Shown here: positions 1-8,286 of the stretch, in pieces
Layout of the letters: each line of letters starts with the position of its first letter
How positions within the stretch are numbered: position 1 is the stretch's first letter
NCBI GenBank assembly: GCA_041557595.1
Contig: JBFFGE010000068.1
Span: 1 to 21,824, forward strand
DNA from: JAOTYV01 sp041557595
GTDB taxonomy: Bacteria > Pseudomonadota > Alphaproteobacteria > UBA8366
DNA: 21,824 nucleotides
Direction of reading: 5' to 3'
Position numbers and translations under genes: made by a program
The notes under the pieces: generated by a model
Told to the model about the DNA's origin: nothing
Databases searched by the model: none
The model's input: only the letters and a program-made list of their open reading frames with translations

Positions 1-1
1 G

Positions 2-604
2 GCCGCACCCGAGCATCTCGCCACGAGCGCGTCGGACGCGGCCAAGGCGGCCGCAAAAATCGGATTTCCGGTGGTGATGAAAATCGTCTCGGCCGAAATC
101 GTCCACAAATCGGACATCGGCGGCGTTGTCCTCGGCGTCGGATCGGAAGACGCCGCCTGCGCGGCATACGATCAAATCATCGCCAACGCCGCCAAGGCGC
201 ACCCGGATGCCGGCATCGACGGTGTGCTGGTGGCCAAGATGGTGTCGGGCGGCGTCGAGGTCATCCTCGGCGTGCAGCGCGATCCGGTCTTCGGTCCCGT
301 CGTGATGTTCGGTCTCGGCGGCATCTTCACCGAGGTGATGAAGGACGTCACTTTCCGTCTCGCCCCCTTTGGCGAAGCGGAGGCGATGGAGATGATCCGG
401 TCGATCAAGGGCTTCCCGCTGCTGGACGGCGCCCGCGGTGCGGCAAAATGCGATCAGGCGGCGCTCGCCAAGGCGCTCTCGCGCCTCTCCGTCTTCGCCG
501 ACGCCAACCGCGATACGGTCTCCAGCATCGATTTGAACCCGGTGGTAGTGCTGCCGGAGGGCGACGGGGTGATGGCGCTGGATGCGGTCGTGCTGACCGA
601 TTGA
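2..604 (+). CDS. Acyl-CoA synthetase (ADP-forming), C-terminal ATP-grasp fragment
   Basis: This is the last 200 residues of a protein whose start lies outside the window; the frame is open from base 2 to the TGA at 602-604. The sequence matches the ATP-grasp (beta-subunit-like) part of ADP-forming acetyl/acyl-CoA synthetases. It has IGFPVVMKIVSAEIVHKSD near the left edge, then VEVILGVQRDPVFGPVVMFG, and SIDLNPVVVLP near the end. In this family the domain transfers phosphate between a phosphohistidine and ADP while an acyl phosphate/CoA is interconverted with acyl-CoA. The CoA-binding and ligase domains, and any fused acetyltransferase domain, must lie upstream. The acyl substrate cannot be told from this fragment. 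The next gene is on the opposite strand and its stop is 11 bases away, so this is the end of its transcription unit. The family call is secure; acetate as substrate is only one possibility. Confidence 0.9.
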   Translation, partial: AAPEHLATSASDAAKAAAKIGFPVVMKIVSAEIVHKSDIGGVVLGVGSEDAACAAYDQIIANAAKAHPDAGIDGVLVAKMVSGGVEVILGVQRDPVFGPVVMFGLGGIFTEVMKDVTFRLAPFGEAEAMEMIRSIKGFPLLDGARGAAKCDQAALAKALSRLSVFADANRDTVSSIDLNPVVVLPEGDGVMALDAVVLTD

Positions 605-615
605 TCGGCGGCCGG

Positions 616-993
616 TTATTCCTCGAGCCGCTTGGTGACGCGCAGCCAGGCCTGGGCGCCGAGGAGAACGCTCGGTACGATGGCCAGAATGAAGGGCAGC
701 GAGAATGCGAGCGGCACGGGTTCCGCGGCGTTGGTGAAGAGGAACGGATATGGCGCGACCAACAGGATTGCCAGCAACAGGACCGTCTCGCGCCGGCGGC
801 ACAGCGCCCCCATCAACAACCCGGTCATGACCGAGCACAAGACGCTATAGACCAGCAGAAGGGCCTGCAGCTCCGGAACCGCAAACGCATTGCCCGGCCC
901 CGAATGCAGGCCGCTGAGCACTGTTCCGCCACCGCCCCACGCGGCGGTCCAGAGAATGAAACCCAGGAACAAGGCGAACAACTCGCGAACCAT
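616..993 (-). CDS. Small four-helix membrane protein of unknown function
   Basis: This gene encodes a 125-residue hydrophobic protein that I do not recognise. Four likely membrane segments lie at about residues 4-22, 40-62, 70-86 and 94-113. The tail is short and charged (RVTKRLEE), and a CRRRE stretch between helices 2 and 3 probably faces the cytoplasm. I chose the ATG at 993 because an AAGGA element sits about 11 bases upstream. The frame extends to a TTG at 1044, but the extra residues are polar and that start has no good ribosome site. The gene is convergent with the acyl-CoA synthetase. It lies about 250 bases downstream of pabBC on the same strand and is separated from it by a hairpin, so co-transcription is unlikely. 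No catalytic or binding motif is visible. Confidence 0.65.
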   Translation of the reverse strand: MVRELFALFLGFILWTAAWGGGGTVLSGLHSGPGNAFAVPELQALLLVYSVLCSVMTGLLMGALCRRRETVLLLAILLVAPYPFLFTNAAEPVPLAFSLPFILAIVPSVLLGAQAWLRVTKRLEE

Positions 994-1241
994 CGGTCGC
1001 GTAATCCTTGACGAAATTTCCGCAACACGCGGCACCGTCGCCAAGAATGCCCGGATTCCGGCCGGGATTCAGTTACCCTTATGGACGAACCCGGTCGTGT
1101 AGGTCATGGAAGACGGCGGACTGCGGTTAATCCGATCCCTATAGCAGAGTGCGCCCAAATCGGCGCACACAAGCTGCTCTATCTATTTTGAATCGATCAA
1201 CTTTTCTGCCTTTAATTGATTCCAATTAAAGGCAGGTTGAT
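994..1241. other. Intergenic region between pabBC and the small membrane gene
   Basis: These 248 bases hold no gene I can support. The left part is GC-rich and should contain the promoter of the membrane gene. The right part (about 1170-1240) turns AT-rich and is dominated by the hairpin listed separately. Confidence 0.6.
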
Positions 1242-1242
1242 C
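1195..1242. repeat. Long perfect inverted repeat abutting the pabBC stop codon
   Basis: CTGCCTTTAATTG (1206-1218) and CAATTAAAGGCAG (1223-1235) are perfect inverted copies separated by the loop ATTC. Outside them GATCAAC (1195-1201) and GTTGATC (1236-1242) also pair, leaving a four-T bulge on one side. Base 1242 is the last base of the pabBC stop codon. The structure probably ends or stabilises the pabBC transcript. It is not a textbook terminator, because on the minus strand the bases after the inner stem are A-rich rather than T-rich. It could also be a relic of a small palindromic repeat element. Confidence 0.6.
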
Positions 1243-3038
1243 TAGGCCGGAACCGCACGCACCAATCCGCGAACCGAGTTGCCGAAATAGACCGCGTCGG
1301 CCTTTTCAAGGTCATCCGGCGTCAACACCGCCTCGGTCACCGGGTGCGCCGGGTCGTCCAGCAGTTCGCGTCGCAAGGTACCGTCGAGCAACCCGCATCC
1401 CAAGGCGGGCGTTAGAAGCGCGCCGTCTTTTTCGATGAAGAGGTTCGTGAAGCTGCCTTCGGTTAGTTCGCCGCGCTCATTCAGAAAAAGCGCCTCGTCG
1501 CAGCCGGTCGCGGCCGCCAGCCGTGCCCGCGCGGCGTCGTAAAAGCCGCGCCGCGTCGTCTTGTGATACAGGAAGACATCGTCGGACCTCGTCCGCTCCG
1601 GGGCGATTGCATACCGCATTGTGTCGTCCGGCGTCGCGGGCGCGAACGGCGTCGCGGTGATCCGGATGTCGCCCCCCTCGTCCAGGGTCAACCGTACCCG
1701 CTGCGGCGAGGCATCGAATTCGGCGGCCTTCGCATCGAGCGCCGCCGCAACCCGTCCCGGAACGCAATCGAATCCGAAATAGGCCGCCGACCCGGCCAGC
1801 CGGCCGATATGCCGCTCGCGTAGCCAGTATCCCTCCGCCGGCGTCCAGCGAAGCGTCTCGATCAGCTCGAAATCCTCCCCCGAATCCGTCGCGAAGCGCC
1901 CCTTCAGAAGGCATTCGGCATATTCCGCCGGCCCGCTCGAATCATGCACGATGGCGCTGCCGACCCCCAGGACGCCGCGGCCCGATCCGTCCAGGAACAG
2001 CGTCCGGATCGCCACGTTGAATTGGGCCGTTCGGTCCGGCCCGAGCATCCCGATCGAGCCCGTATAGACGGCTCGCGGCGCCGTTTCCAACTCCCGAATG
2101 ATCTCCATGGCGCGGATTTTCGGGGCGCCTGTCACCGACCCGCAGGGAAACAGGTTCCGGATCAACTCGGCCGGACCGATTTCCGGACGCAGCCGGGCGC
2201 GCACGCCCGACGTCATCTGATGCAGACTGCGATAGGTTTCGACGCTGTAGAGGTCGGTGACGTCGACCGAGCCGATTTCGGCAACACGTCCGAGATCGTT
2301 CCGCAACAGATCGACAATCATCAGATTTTCGGCGCGCGATTTCGGGTCGCTGCGAAGCCACGCCACCGCTTCCTCATCTTCGCCGGTCCATCGTCCCCGT
2401 GCCGCGGTTCCCTTCATCGGCCGCGTGCGCGCAACGCCGTCCGCCACGCTCACGAACAGTTCGGGCGATAACGACACCACGTCGAAATCCGGCGCATGCA
2501 CGATCGCGCCATAGGCGACGCGCTGCGTCCGGCGCAACTCCGAAAACAGCGCCACGGGGCTGCCGCTAAAGTCGAAATACTGCGGAAAGGTCATGTTGAC
2601 CTGGTAGACGTCGCCATCGGCAATGTAGCGCTTGATACGCCGAAACGCCTGAAGGTAGTCGGCCTCCGAGAGTCCCGGCCGCATCGGACCCGATTGGAAT
2701 CCACGATCCGTACCGGATGACAGGAAGGCCGAAACGCCGGCGCGATCGAGCCGCTCGATCGATGCAAACAGCCCCATCCAGAGAAGCGGCCGGTCGGCCA
2801 TCGCCGGCATCAACGGCGAGAGCCGGGACTCCAGCGCGTAACCGAGCTCATAGGCCAGAAAACCCGCCGCGTACAAGCCGCGCCCGATTGCGTCCGAGAG
2901 CGCGGTCAGCGCGCCTTCCACTTCGTCCGCGCGCTCGCACCGGACGATCTCGACCGGCGTCCGGAAAAGTAAGCCGCCGCCGGGCGTCGAGAGGTTATCG
3001 TCGAGCAGCACGTAGGACTCACGATCCGTGTCGTTCAC
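1242..3038 (-). CDS. pabBC: Aminodeoxychorismate synthase component I fused to 4-amino-4-deoxychorismate lyase
   Basis: This is a 598-residue bifunctional enzyme of p-aminobenzoate synthesis for folate. Residues up to about 385 form the chorismate-binding domain, which aminates chorismate using ammonia from a PabA glutaminase not encoded here. Its signatures are RPMKGT with Lys209 (anthranilate synthases have Ala at this place, so the Lys argues for PabB), KSRAENLMIVDLLRNDL (233-249) and FPCGSVTGAPKIRAMEII (297-314). Residues from about 390 form a class IV PLP aminotransferase-fold lyase that releases pyruvate. It has the probable PLP lysine in YHKTTRR (Lys493), NERGELTEGSFTNLF (520-534) and GLLDGTLRREL. 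I chose the GTG at 3038 because GGAG lies seven bases upstream and the conserved VLLDDN start follows closely. An upstream TTG at 3125 would add 29 atypical residues. Such fusions are common in alphaproteobacteria. Confidence 0.93.
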   Translation of the reverse strand: MNDTDRESYVLLDDNLSTPGGGLLFRTPVEIVRCERADEVEGALTALSDAIGRGLYAAGFLAYELGYALESRLSPLMPAMADRPLLWMGLFASIERLDRAGVSAFLSSGTDRGFQSGPMRPGLSEADYLQAFRRIKRYIADGDVYQVNMTFPQYFDFSGSPVALFSELRRTQRVAYGAIVHAPDFDVVSLSPELFVSVADGVARTRPMKGTAARGRWTGEDEEAVAWLRSDPKSRAENLMIVDLLRNDLGRVAEIGSVDVTDLYSVETYRSLHQMTSGVRARLRPEIGPAELIRNLFPCGSVTGAPKIRAMEIIRELETAPRAVYTGSIGMLGPDRTAQFNVAIRTLFLDGSGRGVLGVGSAIVHDSSGPAEYAECLLKGRFATDSGEDFELIETLRWTPAEGYWLRERHIGRLAGSAAYFGFDCVPGRVAAALDAKAAEFDASPQRVRLTLDEGGDIRITATPFAPATPDDTMRYAIAPERTRSDDVFLYHKTTRRGFYDAARARLAAATGCDEALFLNERGELTEGSFTNLFIEKDGALLTPALGCGLLDGTLRRELLDDPAHPVTEAVLTPDDLEKADAVYFGNSVRGLVRAVPA

Positions 3039-3350
3039 CTTAGTTCTCCGGCGTTTCCATTCGCACACCCGCGGCGCCAGCAGCGCCGGAAGACCGCTTT
3101 TGAGCGCGCCGAAGCGTCCCGTCAACCGAATTGACGCATCGCGACATACGGTCGCGTGTGCTGCGCCACCGGCGCTCTTGACGCTGGCTCATGGGCCGTT
3201 GCAATGTGTGCGCCCCGAAGGAAACGGCGGTCAAGCCATGGTGCGGAGTCGGCGACGACATCCGATCCGCTCGCCCGATGGCGCGACAGGGACCGAACGG
3301 CAATATCGCATGAGGAAATGGCGCCCTGCGCCCGCATGAGGAGTGAGACC
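3039..3350. other. Divergent intergenic region between pabBC and the flavoprotein gene
   Basis: These 312 bases must carry the promoters of both flanking divergent genes. I see no gene here: open frames that run through it are upstream extensions without ribosome sites. A weak promoter candidate for the plus-strand gene is TTGACG (3178-3183) with CAATGT (3202-3207), spaced 18 bases. The strong ribosome site GAGGAG at 3338-3343 precedes the ATG at 3351. On the other strand GGAG precedes the pabBC GTG. Confidence 0.45.
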
Positions 3351-4826
3351 ATGGCGGAAGAACAATTTGACGTGATCGTGGTGGGCGCGGGCAATGCCGC
3401 AATGTGCGCCGCCATGTCGGCCCATGAGAATGGCGCCAAGGTCTGTATCCTCGAACGCGCGAACGAGGAAGAAGCCGGCGGCAACAGCCGCTACACCGCC
3501 GGCGCGCTGCGCTTCGCCCATAACGGCATGCAGGACATCCTGACCCTGGTCGAGCTTACCGACGAGGAAAAGGAAAAGAACGATTTCGGCACCTACACCA
3601 CCGATCAATTCTATGACGACATGTTCCGCGTGACGCAATACCGGACCGACCCGGAACTCTGCGAAACCCTCGTTACCAGGAGCTTCGAGACCACCCAATG
3701 GATGCGCCAAAAGGGCATCCGCTTCATGCCGATGTACAAACGCCAGGCCTTCGAAGTCGACGGCAAGATGGTGTTCTGGGGCGGGCTGGCGCTGGAATTC
3801 TGGGGCGGCGGTCACGGCATCTGGGAAATGGAATCGAAGATCGTCAGCGACCTCGGCATTCCCATCAAGTTCGAGCACCGCGCGGTTGGACTGCTCTACG
3901 ACGAGGAAAAGGTCTACGGAGTCAAGGTCAAGCACAAGGGCAAGGTCGTCGACATGAAGGCCAAGTCGGTCGTCCTCGCCTCCGGTGGCTTCGAATCGAA
4001 TTCGGAAATGCGCACAAAATATCTCGGCCAGGGCTGGGATCTGGTGAAGGTTCGCGGCACACGGCACAACATGGGCGAAGGGATCAAGATGGCGCTCGAC
4101 ATCGGCGCCATGCCCTATGGCAACTGGACCGGCTGCCACGCGGTCGGCTGGGATCTCAACGCGCCGGAGTTCGGCGACCTTACGGTCGGCGACAATTTCC
4201 AGAAACACAGCTACCCGCTCGGCCTCATGGTCAACGCCGACGGCAAGCGCTTCGTCGACGAAGGCGCCGATTTCCGCAACTACACCTACGCCAAATACGG
4301 CAAGGTCATCCTCGACCAGCCGGGGCAGTTCGCCTGGCAAATTTTCGACCAGAAGGTCGTCGGCCTGTTGCGCGACGAATACCGCATCAAGCGGATGACC
4401 AAGGTGACCGGCAATACGTTCGAGGAACTGGCCGGCAAGCTCGAGGGCGTCAACGCCAAGCAATGCGTGAAGACGCTGGAAGAATACAATGCCGCCGTCA
4501 TGACCGATGTGCGATTCAATCCGGCGGTGCTCGACGGCCGCGGCACGAAAGGACTCGAAGTGCCGAAAACCAACTGGGCGAACCTCCTGGATGAGCCGCC
4601 CTACGAGGCCTATGCCATCACCTGCGGCGTGACATTCACCTTTGGCGGCCTCCGGATCAACGCCGATGGCGCCGTGGTCGACACCGACCTGCAGCCGATT
4701 CCGGGCCTCTATGCCGCGGGCGAACTGGTCGGCGGCCTGTTCTATTTCAACTACGCGGGCGGCACCGGCCTGATGAACGGCTCGGTGTTCGGCAAGATTG
4801 CCGGCGCCTCGGCGGCCGCGGCCTGA
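3351..4826 (+). CDS. FAD-dependent dehydrogenase, tricarballylate dehydrogenase (TcuA)-like
   Basis: This is a 491-residue flavoprotein of the fumarate reductase/succinate dehydrogenase flavoprotein superfamily (FAD_binding_2). The N-terminus carries the FAD dinucleotide fold VIVVGAGNAAMCAA (residues 9-22) and the acidic ribose-binding end ILERA (Glu35). It is followed by GGNSRYTAGALRF, which is very like tricarballylate dehydrogenase TcuA. The C-terminus has PIPGLYAAGELVGGLFYFN and a glycine-rich tail that closes the FAD site. TcuA oxidises tricarballylate to cis-aconitate and passes electrons to the membrane protein TcuB. Neither TcuB nor the TcuC transporter is encoded nearby, so the substrate here is open and could be another polycarboxylate or unsaturated acid. 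The start is the ATG behind GAGGAG at 3338-3343. The gene stands alone and is convergent with the glycosyltransferase-like gene. The family call is strong and the substrate is not established. Confidence 0.85.
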   Translation: MAEEQFDVIVVGAGNAAMCAAMSAHENGAKVCILERANEEEAGGNSRYTAGALRFAHNGMQDILTLVELTDEEKEKNDFGTYTTDQFYDDMFRVTQYRTDPELCETLVTRSFETTQWMRQKGIRFMPMYKRQAFEVDGKMVFWGGLALEFWGGGHGIWEMESKIVSDLGIPIKFEHRAVGLLYDEEKVYGVKVKHKGKVVDMKAKSVVLASGGFESNSEMRTKYLGQGWDLVKVRGTRHNMGEGIKMALDIGAMPYGNWTGCHAVGWDLNAPEFGDLTVGDNFQKHSYPLGLMVNADGKRFVDEGADFRNYTYAKYGKVILDQPGQFAWQIFDQKVVGLLRDEYRIKRMTKVTGNTFEELAGKLEGVNAKQCVKTLEEYNAAVMTDVRFNPAVLDGRGTKGLEVPKTNWANLLDEPPYEAYAITCGVTFTFGGLRINADGAVVDTDLQPIPGLYAAGELVGGLFYFNYAGGTGLMNGSVFGKIAGASAAAA

Positions 4827-4886
4827 CGGATCATTGCATGGCGGGGCGCCGCGGATCGGCTGCGCTCCGTCATCGACCGCACGACA

Positions 4887-6020
4887 TCAGAGATACATCG
4901 CGGAGACAATCGCCACCTTGTTGCGCGCGTCGGTCGATTTATCCTCATCCCACATGAATTCGAGCTGACGCACCACGTCCTCGTCCGCCTTGTTCTTCGG
5001 AATGGCGCCGATCTTCATCCGGCACAGGACATTGATGATTCCGATCAGGTTCTGCACGACCGGATCGGTGCTGGATACCGCGTGCAGGCCGAGCGCCGCA
5101 TCGGCGATGGCCGACCGGATTGTCCTAAACCGGGTCAACATATCGCCGGTCGGGAACAAGCGCGACGCATAGGAAATCAGGGCCCCTTCGTCCTGCACGG
5201 TCCAGCGCAACGACACCCCGTCGGCGGCCGCCACGGCAAGACGGACCCGCTCCACGACCGGAAGCGGCAGGAAGCCGTCGTCGAAAAAGGCAATGTTGCA
5301 GAAGACCAATGCCGCGACGGCGAGCCACGGGTCGCTCGCCTGGTAATTCGGCACGCCGAGCCGGGCGACTTCGTCGGTCCGCGCCGGTCCCTCGAATATT
5401 CCCTCCCGGTGTATCGCCATATCCGGCACCGCACCGATCTTTCCGCGCCACGCAACCGACAGAAGAAACCCCAATTCGAACCCGAGCCCGGCATGCAGCG
5501 GCACGTCGCGGATCGCCTGCAGCCGATACAGGCCATACCAATTACCGATCCCGCCGAGATTGCCAACCAGGGATTCGACGCGCCGGCCGGCATTTTCGAA
5601 GGCCACCGCGCTCGGCGCCACAGCGACGTCACGGCCCTCCGCGTGCGGCTCGTACACCGTGCCGCAGGCAAGGACATGACCGGGATTGTGACTCAGATAC
5701 GCCACGCCCAGCCGTACATAGCCCGGGTCGAGCCAACTCAATTCGTCGAGCCAGAGAAAATAATCGCCATCCGCGGCATCGCGCAGCACGGCCGCCGCTT
5801 CGATCACCGACAGGCCGCGAACCGGACGAATTGTGGAAACGCGGGGATCTTCATCCTCTAATCTCTTTGTCAGCGTCGCGCTGTCCTGACCGAGGATCGC
5901 ATCGCACAGCCGAACTTCGAGATTTTCATAATCTTGTGCAAGCACGGAACGAACGGCCCGTTCGACCTGCGACAACGGCCCCGCGACGATGACGCCAATA
6001 GTGACAAGTGGCTCCGGCAT
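4887..6020 (-). CDS. Family-2 glycosyltransferase-like protein with degenerate motifs
   Basis: This is a 377-residue protein whose first ~110 residues resemble the GT-A fold of family 2 glycosyltransferases. Residues 5-32 (VTIGVIVAG..., then VRSVLAQDYENLEVRL) match the usual opening strand and helix. The normal nucleotide-binding 'DDGSxD' is replaced by CDAILGQDSA, and the usual D-x-D region reads LWLDELSWLDPGY (89-101). Sugar-nucleotide binding is therefore plausible but unproven. The C-terminal two-thirds has no motif I recognise. There is no signal peptide or clear membrane helix, so it should be cytosolic. The start is the ATG at 6018-6020, preceded by a weak GGGG-type ribosome site. It is an isolated gene, divergent from the sulfatase and with no polysaccharide genes beside it. 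It may be an inactive or repurposed member of the family. Confidence 0.7.
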   Translation of the reverse strand: MPEPLVTIGVIVAGPLSQVERAVRSVLAQDYENLEVRLCDAILGQDSATLTKRLEDEDPRVSTIRPVRGLSVIEAAAVLRDAADGDYFLWLDELSWLDPGYVRLGVAYLSHNPGHVLACGTVYEPHAEGRDVAVAPSAVAFENAGRRVESLVGNLGGIGNWYGLYRLQAIRDVPLHAGLGFELGFLLSVAWRGKIGAVPDMAIHREGIFEGPARTDEVARLGVPNYQASDPWLAVAALVFCNIAFFDDGFLPLPVVERVRLAVAAADGVSLRWTVQDEGALISYASRLFPTGDMLTRFRTIRSAIADAALGLHAVSSTDPVVQNLIGIINVLCRMKIGAIPKNKADEDVVRQLEFMWDEDKSTDARNKVAIVSAMYL

Positions 6021-6211
6021 GACGACCCCATACTATGCGGTATCGCCCTATCGATGCAGCAGAATACGACTCCCGTTCTTCTGTCGATGCACCCCCGCAT
6101 CCCGGCCCCCTTGAACCCCGCGAGGCCGCGGGGTAGCGTCTCGACCGCACCGAGCCCCTGACCATTCAACGAACGAGCCGTCGCCGACACGAAACACGGG
6201 AGACCATCGCC
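6021..6211. promoter_or_regulatory. Divergent control region of glycosyltransferase-like gene and sulfatase
   Basis: These 191 bases separate two divergent genes and must contain both promoters, which I cannot place with confidence. The octamer TCGATGCA occurs at 6051-6058 and again at 6084-6091, 33 bases apart (about three helical turns). This could be a paired regulator site. Closer to the sulfatase is a strong GC hairpin, listed separately. The sulfatase ribosome site is GGGAG at 6198-6202. Confidence 0.35.
6115..6134 (+). promoter_or_regulatory. GC-rich hairpin in the sulfatase leader
   Basis: ACCCCGCG (6115-6122) and CGCGGGGT (6127-6134) form a perfect 8-base stem around the loop AGGC, 78 bases before the sulfatase ATG. 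No T-run follows, so it is not a classic terminator. It may be an operator or leader structure. Confidence 0.35.
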
Positions 6212-7669
6212 ATGCAGCCGAAAAATATGCTCTTCATCATGTCCGACGAACATCGGGTCAATGCCATGGGTTGCTATGGGCATCCCTTCGTCAAGACGCC
6301 GAATATCGACCGCCTGGCTGCAGGCGGCACGCGTTTCACGGCGGCCTATACCGCCTCGCCGATCTGCGTGCCGGCGCGCGCCGCCTTCGCGACCGGACAA
6401 TACGTTCACACGATCGGCAACTGGTGCAACGGCAGCCCCTATACCGGAAAGGACAAGGGGTGGGGCCACCGTCTGCAGGCGGCGGGTCATCGGGTCCTGT
6501 CGATCGGCAAGCTGCACTACCGCAACGAGCAAGACCCGACCGGATTCGACGAGCAGGTGGTGCCGATGCATGTGGTCGAGGGTCGCGGCGACATCCTGGG
6601 CGCGGTGCGCGACGGCGAGCTGCCGGTTCGCACGCGCAACGAAAAATTCGCGCGCGAGATCGGTCCGGGCGAATCGCCCTATACCGAATACGACACCAAG
6701 ATCCGAAACCACACGATCGACTGGCTCAGGAACGAAGCGCCGAAATACACAGACAAGCCGTGGTGCCTGTTCGTTTCCTTCGTCTGCCCGCATTTTCCGC
6801 TGATCGCGCCGCAGAAATTCTACGACATGTACCCCGCCGGGGAGATGGAGTTGCCGGCCATTCACCCGGATCGCGGCTATGTCCGCCATCCATGGGTCGA
6901 AGCCCTGGCCAAGTGTTCGGTCTACGACGATTATTTCACCGACGAGACCCGCAAGGTCGCCATCGCTTCCTACTACGGCCTGTGCTCCTTTCTGGATGAC
7001 AATATCGGCCAGGTGCTCGCCGCCCTGAAGGACAGCGGATTGGAGGGCGATACCCGTATCGCCTATACCAGCGATCACGGCGAAAACCTGGGAACCCGCG
7101 GCCTCTGGGGAAAATCGAACATGTATCAACATGCCGCCGGCGTGCCGATGATCCTCTCCGGCCCGGATGTCCCGAAAGGCAAGGTCGTAAATACGCCGGT
7201 CAGCCATCTCGATTGCCACCCGACGATTCTGGAATGCGTCGGTCTGCCTCTCGACGACACGGATGCCGCCCGACCCGGCCAATCGCTCTACGACATCGCC
7301 GCCTCGGACGATGATCGGCAACGGGTAACCTTCAGCGAGTACCATGCATCGGGCGCCAAGACCGGCGCCTTCATGGTTCGGCGCGCCAACTACAAATTCA
7401 TCTATTACGTGGACATGAAGCCCGAACTTTTTGATTTGGACGCAGATCCGGATGAACTGGACGACCTGGCCGACCGGCCCGAGCACGCATCGCTGGTTGC
7501 GGAGATGGAAGCGGCGCTGCGGTCGATTGCCGATCCGGAAGCCGTCGACCGACAGGCCAAGGCGGATCAAGCCGCGCTGGTCGAGAAACATGGCGGCCGC
7601 GAGGCTGTTCTGAAGAAGGGCACCTTCGGCGGCACCCCCGCCCCCGGTCACAAGGCCGTCTTCGCCTGA
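6212..7669 (+). CDS. Sulfatase (type I, formylglycine-dependent), choline-sulfatase-like family
   Basis: This is a 485-residue enzyme of the alkaline phosphatase/sulfatase superfamily. The active-site motif is SPICVPARAAF, with Cys52 in C-x-P-x-R. In known type I sulfatases this Cys is converted to formylglycine, by FGE in aerobes. Metal and substrate residues are visible in order: D12 in MSDEH, K100 and H102 in IGKLHY, H194 in CPHFPL, D288-H289 in SDHGENLG and K301 in LWGKSN. The protein has no signal peptide, so it should act in the cytoplasm on an imported sulfate ester, or possibly a phosphonate monoester. The spacing after DHGE (GLWGKSN...GVPM) resembles choline sulfatase. No betaine genes or transporter are adjacent, so the substrate remains open. 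The start is the ATG nine bases after GGGAG. The gene appears to be a single unit and converges on a small minus-strand gene. Confidence 0.85.
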   Translation: MQPKNMLFIMSDEHRVNAMGCYGHPFVKTPNIDRLAAGGTRFTAAYTASPICVPARAAFATGQYVHTIGNWCNGSPYTGKDKGWGHRLQAAGHRVLSIGKLHYRNEQDPTGFDEQVVPMHVVEGRGDILGAVRDGELPVRTRNEKFAREIGPGESPYTEYDTKIRNHTIDWLRNEAPKYTDKPWCLFVSFVCPHFPLIAPQKFYDMYPAGEMELPAIHPDRGYVRHPWVEALAKCSVYDDYFTDETRKVAIASYYGLCSFLDDNIGQVLAALKDSGLEGDTRIAYTSDHGENLGTRGLWGKSNMYQHAAGVPMILSGPDVPKGKVVNTPVSHLDCHPTILECVGLPLDDTDAARPGQSLYDIAASDDDRQRVTFSEYHASGAKTGAFMVRRANYKFIYYVDMKPELFDLDADPDELDDLADRPEHASLVAEMEAALRSIADPEAVDRQAKADQAALVEKHGGREAVLKKGTFGGTPAPGHKAVFA

Positions 7670-7751
7670 CCGCCGGCAAGCCGGCCGAGCGACTTCACAG
7701 CGCCTTCACGAAACCCCGATTACCGCGATTGGCGGGTTCGGTCCGAATGCT

Positions 7752-8141
7752 TCAATTTTCCGCTTTCGGGTTGGTGTCTTGCTCCATGGCCCGGATCAGG
7801 GTCATCACCTGTTCGCAGGTCATTTTGGGGTTCGAGCGCTGCTGCTGGTAGGCGGCCAAAATGGTCTTGCGGACGACGCCCTTCGCCTCCCGCCAGTCAT
7901 CGGCATTGGTCGCCCAGTCCGAAACCTGCCGGATCATCCGCTCGAGATGTGTCCGTTTGACCATATGTCCGCACGCGCTGGCTTGACCGACCAAAGCGCC
8001 GATAATGATCGCGCCGGTTACGGCCCGGCTCTTTACCGTATTGGGGATTGCGCTCTCGGCTTCCATCGCAGGCCCCTCCCGGTTCACGGCCGTAGCGGGT
8101 GCCGCCGATGAAATCAAGAGTGCCAATGCCAACCACTTCAT
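7752..8141 (-). CDS. Small exported protein of unknown function
   Basis: This gene encodes 129 residues starting MKWLALALLISSAAPATA, a typical Sec signal peptide probably cut near residue 18. A second hydrophobic stretch (VTGAIIIGALVGQASA, about 41-56) may be a membrane segment. The remainder is helical and charged, with two cysteines (C57 and C109) that could form a disulfide in the periplasm. I do not recognise the family. I chose the ATG at 8141 because GGGAG lies about nine bases upstream and it gives a clean signal peptide. An upstream TTG at 8159 adds MLGRRG and lies inside the ribosome-site region. The gene is convergent with the sulfatase and downstream of the TauD-type gene on the same strand, with a 243-base gap, so it is probably transcribed separately. 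Confidence 0.7.
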   Translation of the reverse strand: MKWLALALLISSAAPATAVNREGPAMEAESAIPNTVKSRAVTGAIIIGALVGQASACGHMVKRTHLERMIRQVSDWATNADDWREAKGVVRKTILAAYQQQRSNPKMTCEQVMTLIRAMEQDTNPKAEN

Positions 8142-8286
8142 GCCTCGTCTCCCGAGCAATGGTTTTCTGAAAGAACCAATTGCCAGGAATGGTACGGTGA
8201 TGCGGCGGCCCGATGCGGGGTAACGACGCGCTACCTCGAAAACACCACCGACCGCGACCGCGCGACGGCGGCATGAACAGCTCTAA

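Noticed and set aside
3231..4463. A 410-codon minus-strand frame opposite the flavoprotein gene
   Set aside because: It is the shadow of a strongly recognisable FAD enzyme, with Asp/His/Val-rich low-information content and no motif.
5870..7651. A 593-codon open frame on the minus strand opposite the sulfatase gene
   Set aside because: The plus-strand frame encodes a clear sulfatase with all active-site motifs. The antisense frame has no recognisable domain and is a by-product of GC-rich codon use.
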